The position numbers and the translations under genes were made by a program. Below, one piece after another: positions 5,407 through 13,223 of a DNA stretch of 15,289 nucleotides (position 1 is the first letter of the stretch; every line of letters begins with the position of its first letter). The notes under the pieces were generated by a model that worked only from the letters and a program-made list of their open reading frames with translations, was not told the DNA's origin and ran no database searches. The stretch is from Acidobacteriota bacterium (GTDB lineage Bacteria; Acidobacteriota; Terriglobia; Acidiferrales; 2-02-FULL-67-57), in NCBI GenBank assembly GCA_016189965.1, contig JACPRL010000087.1:1-15289 (forward strand), written 5' to 3'.

Positions 5407-6306
5407 TCATTCCGGCCGCAGGCACTCGCTCAAGCCCAGCAGGCGCGCGTAGCGCCTTCGGGGCAACGTTTCCACCAGGAAGACCGTCGCCGTCCGTGCG
5501 CTCTCGGCGGCCGCGCGAGCCGCCGCGGCGCGGTCAGAAAACAGAGCGTAAACGGTGGAACCGCTTCCCGAAAGCCCTGCCCGTCGCGCACCCGCGCGCT
5601 TCAACATTCGTTTCATTCTAGCAAGTTCCGGGAAGCGCGCAAAGACGACGGGTTCGAAGTCGTTCCTGCTGCCCCAGAGCTCCTCGGGGGATGACCGCGA
5701 ATCAGATATGATAGCCGCTCGGCGCCGTGGCGTCAATTGCCGCCGCGCCCAGGCGTAGGCCCGCCGCGTCGAGACCGTCTGCGGGGGACAAACGAGGAGG
5801 CAGGCCGAAGGCGGCGTGTCGTCGAGCGCATAGACGTCTTCGCCGCGGCCGACACCGAGCGCGCGCCCGCCGAGGAAGAAAAACGGCACATCGGAACCGA
5901 CGCCGGCGCCCAGGCGGATGAGCTCTGGGAGCGAGAGGCGGGTGCGGGTCAAACGCAAGAGTCCCACCAGAGCCGTTGCGGCGTCGCTCGAGCCGCCGCC
6001 CAGCCCGCGCGCGACGGGGATGGTCTTCTCCAGTTCGACTTCAATGCCCTGCCGGAAGTTCAAGGCGCGGCGAGCGGCGACGAGCATCCGGGACACCAGA
6101 TTGGCGCGGCCGGCGGGGGCGGCGCCGCCCGCCACACGCACGATGACCGCAGGGGCGCGCGTCAGGCGCAGGCGCAGGCGGTCGTGGAGCGTGACGGTCT
6201 GGTAGAGGGTGCGAATCTCCCAGTAGCCGTCTGGGCGCACGCCCAGCAGCTCCAGGCTGAGGTTAATTTTGGCGAAGGCAGGTACAGTGAGCCAAGGAGA
6301 GGACAT
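5407..6306 (-). CDS. ispE: 4-diphosphocytidyl-2-C-methyl-D-erythritol kinase
   Basis: IspE phosphorylates CDP-methylerythritol with ATP in the non-mevalonate (MEP) isoprenoid pathway. The 299-residue product is a GHMP kinase. The N-terminal PAFAKINLSLELLG contains catalytic-type K13. The ATP loop PVARGLGGGSSDAA spans about 97-110, D139 in GSDVPFF is the catalytic-Asp position, and AGLSGSGSTVYALF forms the C-terminal motif. At residue 29 Trp stands where DGYHE-type enzymes have the His that contacts the cytidine of the substrate. The ATG at 6306 is the only in-frame start close to the motif. It lacks a clear Shine-Dalgarno sequence and lies 14 bases after the TPR gene, which suggests coupling. 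The ispE, tRNA-Gln, prs order fits co-transcription. Confidence 0.94.
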   Translation of the reverse strand: MSSPWLTVPAFAKINLSLELLGVRPDGYWEIRTLYQTVTLHDRLRLRLTRAPAVIVRVAGGAAPAGRANLVSRMLVAARRALNFRQGIEVELEKTIPVARGLGGGSSDAATALVGLLRLTRTRLSLPELIRLGAGVGSDVPFFFLGGRALGVGRGEDVYALDDTPPSACLLVCPPQTVSTRRAYAWARRQLTPRRRAAIISDSRSSPEELWGSRNDFEPVVFARFPELARMKRMLKRAGARRAGLSGSGSTVYALFSDRAAAARAAAESARTATVFLVETLPRRRYARLLGLSECLRPE

Positions 6307-6320
6307 CAGGGAGGAGGGCG

Positions 6321-8387
6321 TTACTTGTTCGACGGCTTGGGGATTTGCTTCTGCGTCTCTTTGGCCAGGCGCACCTTGAGGCTGTGGAGTTTTTCTTCCA
6401 GCCTAGCAACGGCCTCGGCGTCGAACTCAACCTGCGGGGTCTGCTTCCATTCCTCGAGCGCGCGTTCCCAAGCCTGAACGGCCAGTTCGAGCCGCCCGGT
6501 CTTGAAGTAGAGGTCGCCGAGGTGGTCGTGGATGGTGGGGTCGCGGCTCAGCCGGTTGACAGCGCGCAGCAGGTAGTCCTCGGCCAGGTCAAACTTGTTC
6601 AAGCGGAAGTAGGCCCAGCCGAGGCTGTCGAGGTAGGCGCCGTTGTGAGGCTCGAGCTCGAGGGCGCGCTGGATGAGCTCGACCGACTCCTCGAGCTTCA
6701 TGTTCTGGTCGGCGAACATGTAGCCGAGGTAGTTGAGGGTGATGGCGCTGTCCGGGTCCAGCTCCAGCGTCTTGCGGAACTGCTCTTCGGCCAGGTCGTA
6801 CTTCTTCTGCCGCTCGAAGAGGGCGCCGCGCATGAAGTAGACGCCTTCGAGCTCCGCGGGGCTGCGGGAGAGCTTCTCGGCTTCGGCCACGGCCTGCTCG
6901 GCCTCCGGCCAGCGCTTGTGGCGCTCGTAGATCTGCGCCCGGGTGAGGTGGACGGCGCGGTCGTCGGGGGACTCACTGAGGAGGGAGTCGAGCAGGGCGA
7001 GGGCGGCGTCGAGCTCGCCCTGATCGCTGTGGAGCAGGGCGAGCTGGATGGTGAAGTTGCGGTCACCGGGGAAGCGCTCGAGAGCCTGCTGGACGGTGGA
7101 CCGGGCGGGCTCGTAGCGGCGGGCCTGCCGCAGCGTATCGGTGAGGTGGTGGTAGCCGCGGCGGGCAGCTTCTTCATCGAGGGGGAGCATCATTTCGAAA
7201 ACTTCGACCGCCTCGTCAAACTTTTCCACATCGCGGTAGAGGAGGCCGAGCTTTTCCAGCACGAGGCTGCGGCTGCGCGTTTCTTCCTGGCTGTACTGGC
7301 CGGAGGCGCGGGTCATGCGCGCCACCAAGTGAGAGAGGACGGCGATGGCGGCGTCGAAGCGCCCCTGCGCCTCTTCGAGCAGAGCTTCCTGGAAGCCGAG
7401 CTCGAGGTCGTCCGGGTCGAGCTGCTTGGCGCGCTCGAGAGCCTGGCGGGCGTCGTCGTAGCGCCGCTGGTGGCGGTAGATTTGCGCGAGGCGGAGGAAG
7501 GACTGGGCGTCTTCCGGGTCGGCCTCGGCGAGAACTTTGTATTCCGCCAGCGCCTCCTCGATGCGCTCGGCGGTCAGGAGGGTTTCGGCCAGGCGGCGGC
7601 GCAGCTCAAGGTTGTCGGCGTCGTACTGCAGGGCGCGCCGGTAGGACTGGATGGCATTCTCATAGTTGCCGGCCTGCTCGTAGGCGTAGCCGAGCGAGCC
7701 TAAGAGGCGGGCGGAATCGGTCTGCGAAGTGGCTTCTGCGAGGAGCTTCACCGCCTTCTCGTAGTCGCCGGCGTCGCTGTAGATGGAGGCCAGGGCGGCG
7801 AGGGCCACCTCGGACTGCGGCTCCTGGGCCAACAGTTTCTTGAGCGCGGCTTCGGCTTTGGGGAGGTCGTTGGCCAGGCGGTAGAGGCGGGCGAGGTCGA
7901 GCAGCGCCTCGGCGTCCTGCGGGTCGAGGCGGGTGATGTGCTCGTACTCTTCGATGGCCAGCCCGAGGGTTTGCTGGGGGGTTCCGGGGGCGTTGAGGTC
8001 GCCCAGGGTCTGGAAGTAGATGCGCCCCAGCAGACGGTGGGCGGCGATGTTGTCGGGGTCGTCGGCGAGCAACTGCTTGGCCTCCAGCACGGCCTCGCGG
8101 ATGCGCCCGCTGCGGCGGTAGGCTTCCGCCAGTTGCACGGTGAGCTCAGCCGAACCCGGGTCGTACTTCAGCGCCTCCTTGTACTGCTCGATGGCCTTGC
8201 TGAGGTACTCGCTGCGGGAGAAGTTGCCGGCCAGTGACTCATAGAGGTAGCCGAGGGAGAAGTGGTAGTAGGCTTTTGCTCTGGCGTCGATCTGCTTGTC
8301 TTTTTCCGGCGCGGAGGAGGCAGCGGCGGCGAGCAAGGGGCCGCCCAGAATCACAAGCAGCAGAAAGCTTCTGGCAGCCAGCTTCAC
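6321..8387 (-). CDS. Exported TPR-repeat protein (about 17 repeats)
   Basis: The 688-residue protein starts with a Sec signal (MKLAARSF, then a hydrophobic LLLVILGGPLLAAAA) and no lipobox Cys. The rest is almost entirely tetratricopeptide repeats of about 34 residues. I count roughly seventeen, for example AYEQAGNYENAIQSYRRAL and YFMRGALFERQKKYDLAEEQ. The last four, including LNYLGYMFADQNMKLEE and YLDSLGWAYFRLNKFD, are the best conserved and resemble the C-terminal block of widespread envelope TPR proteins. TPRs scaffold protein complexes; the partner is unknown. The GTG at 8387 is chosen because AAAAGGAG lies eight bases before it and it opens directly into the signal peptide. A TTG eleven codons earlier would add a non-conserved basic stretch. 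ispE follows after 14 bases. Confidence 0.9.
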   Translation of the reverse strand: MKLAARSFLLLVILGGPLLAAAASSAPEKDKQIDARAKAYYHFSLGYLYESLAGNFSRSEYLSKAIEQYKEALKYDPGSAELTVQLAEAYRRSGRIREAVLEAKQLLADDPDNIAAHRLLGRIYFQTLGDLNAPGTPQQTLGLAIEEYEHITRLDPQDAEALLDLARLYRLANDLPKAEAALKKLLAQEPQSEVALAALASIYSDAGDYEKAVKLLAEATSQTDSARLLGSLGYAYEQAGNYENAIQSYRRALQYDADNLELRRRLAETLLTAERIEEALAEYKVLAEADPEDAQSFLRLAQIYRHQRRYDDARQALERAKQLDPDDLELGFQEALLEEAQGRFDAAIAVLSHLVARMTRASGQYSQEETRSRSLVLEKLGLLYRDVEKFDEAVEVFEMMLPLDEEAARRGYHHLTDTLRQARRYEPARSTVQQALERFPGDRNFTIQLALLHSDQGELDAALALLDSLLSESPDDRAVHLTRAQIYERHKRWPEAEQAVAEAEKLSRSPAELEGVYFMRGALFERQKKYDLAEEQFRKTLELDPDSAITLNYLGYMFADQNMKLEESVELIQRALELEPHNGAYLDSLGWAYFRLNKFDLAEDYLLRAVNRLSRDPTIHDHLGDLYFKTGRLELAVQAWERALEEWKQTPQVEFDAEAVARLEEKLHSLKVRLAKETQKQIPKPSNK

Positions 8388-8472
8388 GCGCGGCGCTCCT
8401 TTTCTTCTTCGGACGCCCAACGAGCGATTATTTCACAGGGCTCCGCCGGGGTCAAACCGCACCGCCCGCCCC

Positions 8473-9012
8473 TCACAGCAACGGCTCCAGGTGGCGCTCG
8501 AGTGAGGCAAGGGTCTGCTTGCCAACGAGCGAATGGCGGCGGCGGCCGCGGCGATCGTAGATGAAAGTGGCGGGCAGGGCGCCGCTCCACTCCAGGTCAA
8601 TGGCGTTGATGAAGGGGTCCGGGTCGCCCTGGCTTTTGATGAAGACGGGAAAGGAGGGGCGGAGCTCGGCGAGGAAGTCGCGGACTTTGGTGTCGCGGTC
8701 GGCGGGATCGTCGAGTGAGACGGAGAGGAAGACGAGGCCGCGGGAGCGGAAGCGGCGGTCGAGCTCAATCAAATCGGGGAACTCCTCGCGGCAGGGCTCG
8801 CACCAAGTAGCCCAGAAGTTGACCACGACGACGCGGCCGCGCTCGGCCGCCAGGCGTTGCCGGTAGCCTTCAAGGTCAATCCAATCGGCCTGGCGGGTGA
8901 AGTTGCCCGCGGCGCGGCTGGGTGTGGCGGGCGGGGGAAGAGGTTTGTCCGCCGTGCAGCCCAGCGCCGCTACCAGCAGAGCGACGGTGAAGGCCGCGGG
9001 CTTACCCGACAC
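8473..9012 (-). CDS. TlpA-like thioredoxin-fold lipoprotein
   Basis: The 179-residue product has a signal sequence ending in a lipobox-like VAALGC (C19), so it is probably a lipoprotein facing the periplasm. Its thioredoxin fold has the active site FWATWCEPC (C71, C74) and the cis-Pro segment GALPATF (P147), the TlpA/ResA pattern. Such proteins reduce disulfides in partner proteins, for example in cytochrome c assembly, but no cytochrome gene is nearby. The start is uncertain. The GTG at 9012 overlaps the upstream gene by 11 bases and leads directly into the signal peptide; a TTG at 9051 would add thirteen residues inside the upstream gene. No strong ribosome binding site is visible, consistent with translational coupling. 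Confidence 0.85.
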   Translation of the reverse strand: MSGKPAAFTVALLVAALGCTADKPLPPPATPSRAAGNFTRQADWIDLEGYRQRLAAERGRVVVVNFWATWCEPCREEFPDLIELDRRFRSRGLVFLSVSLDDPADRDTKVRDFLAELRPSFPVFIKSQGDPDPFINAIDLEWSGALPATFIYDRRGRRRHSLVGKQTLASLERHLEPLL

Positions 9013-9610
9013 GTTTGATGGCGCAGCCGAAGGCTTTCTTGCCGGCGACAATCTCGCCGCCGGAGAGCAAGGCGTCGAGCGCAGCGCGCAGCTCGTGGGC
9101 GTTCAGGCTGGGCTCGGTGTGGCTCGAGTCGAGCCGGCCGTGGTAGCGCAGGACGTTCGAGGCATCAAGCAGGTAGGCCTCCGGAGTGACGGAAGCGCCG
9201 AAGTAGTCGGCGACGCGGTTGCCGTCATCCTTGAGGATGGTAAAGGTCAAGCCATTTTCTTGGGCGTGGCGGCGAACTTCGTCGGCGGGTTCGGTGCGGT
9301 TGGGGTTGATGCCGACGAGGCGGATGCCACGGGCGCTGTAGTCGCGGTGCAGAGCTTCCATGCGCTGGTTGTAGGCGTTCGAGTAGGGGCAGCGGGTGGC
9401 GATGAAAATCAGCAGCGTGCCCTTCTCGCCCTTGAGGCTGGCGAGGGTTTGCGGCTTGGCGTCGAGGTCGGTGAGGGTGAGGTCGCTCACCGCCTGGCCG
9501 ACGCTGACTTGCGCGGCCGGGGCGCCGGGCCCGGAATAGACGCGCCAGCCGATCGCCGCCGCCGCGGCCAGAATGACAATCACGCCTGCCAGGATTGCTA
9601 CTTTCCGCAT
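9002..9610 (-). CDS. Membrane-anchored or exported peroxiredoxin-like (AhpC/TSA, PRX_like1-type) protein
   Basis: The 202-residue product starts with MRKVAILAGVIVILAAAAA, an uncleaved anchor or signal peptide. A thioredoxin-fold domain follows with LLIFIATRCPYSNAYNQRM (C74), LVGINPNRTE, LTFTILKDDGNRVADYFGASVTPEAYLLD and a C-terminal FGCAIKR (C196). The CPxSNAY and FGCxIKR motifs together are typical of the peroxiredoxin-like redoxin subfamily. C74 would be the reactive Cys; whether C196 acts as its partner cannot be told from sequence. The ATG at 9610 is preceded by GGGAGG at eight bases. Its stop overlaps the start of the TlpA-like gene, so the two probably act in the same extracytoplasmic redox process. 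Substrates are unknown. Confidence 0.88.
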   Translation of the reverse strand: MRKVAILAGVIVILAAAAAIGWRVYSGPGAPAAQVSVGQAVSDLTLTDLDAKPQTLASLKGEKGTLLIFIATRCPYSNAYNQRMEALHRDYSARGIRLVGINPNRTEPADEVRRHAQENGLTFTILKDDGNRVADYFGASVTPEAYLLDASNVLRYHGRLDSSHTEPSLNAHELRAALDALLSGGEIVAGKKAFGCAIKRVG

Positions 9611-9849
9611 CGTCGTCGCCTCCCTAAACTAGCTTGTCATGCTGATCCCGCTCTGCGGGAGAAGCATCCCTTGAACAACAAGAGAGACCGTTTCGCTGCG
9701 TTCGAAGTGTTAGGCCGTCGTGGGTGCAAGGGATCCTTCGCTTTGCCCGCCCATTCTTGGCCATAGAGCTTCTGCCACGCAGCGCCTCGGCTGTGCACCA
9801 CTCGCTTCTCCGCAGTGTGCCATGCTCCGGAATGGGCGGGGCTTCGCTC

Positions 9850-9992
9850 AGGATGACAATCCTTTTTTTCTGCCTTCACCTTGCTATACCTCGCTCCCTT
9901 CGACTCTGCTCCCTTCGGCTACGCTCAGGGTCTCCGCCGCGCTCCGACGGGGCAAGCAGGATGACAGTCCCCTTTTTCTCCCTTCGCCCTTG
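9850..9992 (+). repeat. Direct repeat of about 34 bases, copies 108 bases apart
   Basis: The block from AGGATGACAAT at 9850 through the T-run to CTTG at 9883 recurs at 9958-9992, starting AGGATGACAGT, with a shorter T-run and a few substitutions and indels. The two ends of the same repeat family therefore occur twice in the same orientation. This suggests a local duplication or two insertions of related elements. Confidence 0.55.
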
Positions 9993-10021
9993 CCTCAATT
10001 GGACGCTCGAGGGTCGGAAAG

Positions 10022-10045
10022 GGTTTCACCCGAGGGTTCCGTTAC
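10022..10045 (-). repeat. Degenerate REP-like unit
   Basis: The plus-strand segment ending GGGTTCCGTTAC (10034-10045) differs by one base from the corresponding half of the REP-like unit at 10085-10108 (GGGTTCCGCTAC). An ACCC segment before it could pair with GGGT around a GA loop. It reads as an eroded third unit next to the intact pair. Confidence 0.4.
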
Positions 10046-10056
10046 TGCCGTCAATG

Positions 10057-10080
10057 GTAGCGGAAGGCTTCAGCCTTCCA
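10057..10080 (+). repeat. REP-like hairpin, variant A
   Basis: A 24-base unit: head GTAGC, then stem GGAAGGC and GCCTTCC around loop TTCA, then A. The stem is a perfect 7 bp. An identical copy is at 13104-13127. A GTAG head followed by a hairpin is the hallmark of REP elements mobilised by RAYT (Y1-type) transposases; no such transposase is in the window. It is paired with variant B four bases away, tail to tail. Confidence 0.8.
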
Positions 10081-10084
10081 TCCC

Positions 10085-10108
10085 TGGAACCCTGAAGGGT
10101 TCCGCTAC
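10085..10108 (-). repeat. REP-like hairpin, variant B
   Basis: On the minus strand this 24-base unit reads head GTAGC, stem GGAACCC and GGGTTCC around TTCA, then A. It differs from variant A only in the three stem pairs next to the loop, where GGC/GCC is replaced by CCC/GGG with pairing kept. An identical copy is at 13061-13084. The T, A and G of its head (10107-10105) are the stop codon of the NTF2-like gene. It may also act as a 3' end stabiliser or terminator for that gene. Confidence 0.8.
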
Positions 10109-10620
10109 GTGACAGAGCCGCGGACGCGTTCGAGGAGCTTGCGAGCGGTGTCGGCCCCGACCACCGGCAGCCGTTTGGGGTCGAGCAGGCCGACCTGGGC
10201 CAGGAGCGAGCCCTGGTCCCAGTAGATGTGCTCGTGGGCGATTTTGTCGCCCTGGAACTTCGCCACTACCACATGGGGGAGCTCGACATAGCGCCCGGTG
10301 GGGGCGATGCCGGGCAGCATGTACTCGATGGGAATGTCGTGGGTGAAGCAGAGGATGAGCTCATCCACGACCCGGTCGTCGCTGACGGTGCGGGAGACGC
10401 GCACCACCTGCGTGTCGGCGGGCATCTTGCCGACGAAATGGTTTTTGTAGAAGTGGTAGACGCCGTCAAAGCCCGTGCCGCCCCAGAGCGTGGGCACGTT
10501 GTGGACGTAGGGGCTGGCGGTCATGGTTTTCATGGTGGCGTCGACGTCTTTGTCTTCGAACTCCAGCTTGACGTGGAGGTCGAAGATGGCGCCCAGGTCG
10601 GGGCGGTTAGCGTTGCTCAT
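10105..10620 (-). CDS. NTF2/SnoaL-like protein
   Basis: The 171-residue protein resembles SnoaL-type members of the NTF2-like superfamily, small cone-shaped folds that act as cyclases, isomerases or ligand binders. Evidence is the pattern of an N-terminal helix pair, then PYVHNVPTLWGGTGFDGVYHFYKNHF, the strand VVDELILCFTHDIPIEYMLPGIAPTGRYVELPHVVVAKF, and DKIAHEHIYWDQGSLLAQVGLL. The His-Glu-His-Ile-Tyr-Trp-Asp run is typical of this group; similar domains occur next to dienelactone hydrolases. No signal peptide is visible, so it is cytoplasmic. The ATG at 10620 has GGGAGG upstream. The TAG stop lies inside the head of a REP-like unit. The substrate cannot be inferred; neighbours on both sides are unrelated. 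Confidence 0.75.
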   Translation of the reverse strand: MSNANRPDLGAIFDLHVKLEFEDKDVDATMKTMTASPYVHNVPTLWGGTGFDGVYHFYKNHFVGKMPADTQVVRVSRTVSDDRVVDELILCFTHDIPIEYMLPGIAPTGRYVELPHVVVAKFQGDKIAHEHIYWDQGSLLAQVGLLDPKRLPVVGADTARKLLERVRGSVT

Positions 10621-10715
10621 CGAAGTCGCCTCCCTTCAAAGGGATAAGGGTTACAGAGTTACAGAGTGGACAGAGTATCAGTCTCGGGCAGGCGCGCAGA
10701 ACGGCCCGAAAAGCA

Positions 10716-10757
10716 GATTCCTCGCCGCCAAGGCGTGCAAGGGCTCGGAATGACATC
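10716..10757 (-). repeat. Second copy of the rpsR-rplI repeat (left half)
   Basis: This segment is the reverse complement of about 2026-2065, differing at only a few bases over about 40: both share GATTCCTCGCCGCCAAGGC, then GCAAGGGCTCGGAATGACA. It lies upstream of the NTF2-like gene and downstream of the prolyl oligopeptidase. The right arm present at 2091-2104 is missing here, so this is a partial or half element. Confidence 0.7.
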
Positions 10758-10788
10758 GGGTGGGACATTTTCTTATTCTTATGCAAAG

Positions 10789-12948
<2,160 letters not shown>

Positions 12949-13060
12949 ATTCGGTTTCCTTTCCATTTTTCCCCGAAGGATAGTGAAGAAGGTTCCGAAG
13001 AGCAGGAAATCTTGCCACAGATTGAAAGCCGAATCCAGCGCAGAAGCGTTTTAGAAAGAG

Positions 13061-13084
13061 TGGAACCCTGAAGGGTTCCGCTAC
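13061..13084 (-). repeat. REP-like hairpin, variant B
   Basis: It is identical over all 24 bases to the unit at 10085-10108. Here the head lies on the inner side, 19 bases from the head of the variant A unit, so the pair is head to head. The flanks are also complementary (G at 13060 with C at 13128), so the whole of 13060-13128 can form one long imperfect stem broken at the exchanged triplets. Confidence 0.8.
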
Positions 13085-13103
13085 ATCGCGTGCCCCTCCC
13101 GCC

Positions 13104-13127
13104 GTAGCGGAAGGCTTCAGCCTTCCA
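13104..13127 (+). repeat. REP-like hairpin, variant A
   Basis: It is identical over all 24 bases to the unit at 10057-10080: GTAGC head, TTCA loop, perfect 7-bp GGAAGGC stem. It lies in the divergent region between the prolyl oligopeptidase and acs genes, upstream of both, so here it cannot be a 3' terminator for either. Confidence 0.8.
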
Positions 13128-13171
13128 CACTTCTAGCGTCGGCGGGGAAAATCCAGCCGGCGCGCGGGTTC

Positions 13172-13180
13172 TGATAGAAT
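13172..13180 (+). promoter_or_regulatory. Candidate extended -10 promoter for acs
   Basis: TGATAGAAT provides a TGn extension and TAGAAT (five of six matches to TATAAT) at 13175-13180. Transcription would begin near 13187, giving a leader of about 37 bases before the ATG at 13224. No good -35 is visible at the expected distance, which an extended -10 can tolerate. Confidence 0.4.
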
Positions 13181-13223
13181 AGCGGCCTCAAGAGTCGCTC
13201 CGTTGGGCCGGGGGAGAATCATC

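Larger units (their letters stand above)
9611..10104. other. Gene-free mosaic of degenerate interspersed repeats
   Basis: Every frame here translates into low-complexity peptides of the HPERSPAHSG kind, with no conserved protein. The tract contains several partial copies of the TGTCATnCTGAGC-type repeat: 9635-9669, 9840-9857, and an ATGACAG end at 9958-9970. It also has an 11-base inverted repeat (CCCGCCCATTC at 9746-9756 with GAATGGGCGGG at 9830-9840), a direct repeat of about 34 bases (9850-9883 and 9958-9992) and the REP-like pair at its right end. It appears to be an accumulation site for non-coding repeats. Confidence 0.6.

Noticed and set aside
5311..5694. Plus-strand frame starting MAGGPGFEPGSS
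   Set aside because: This peptide is the translated complement of the tRNA-Gln T arm and anticodon arm, a well-known false gene.
6345..7703. 452-residue plus-strand frame opposite the TPR gene
   Set aside because: Antisense shadow of a repeat protein; its apparent periodicity mirrors the TPRs.
10057..10108. Ordinary intrinsic terminator of the NTF2-like gene
   Set aside because: The hairpins are present in identical form at 13061-13127 upstream of two divergent genes, and no T-run follows, so a repeat family explains them better; a secondary terminator role remains possible.
9637..10112. Several 80-130 residue frames (plus and minus) in the repeat mosaic
   Set aside because: They encode HPERSPAHSG-like and CSLRLRSG-like peptides typical of translated interspersed repeats.
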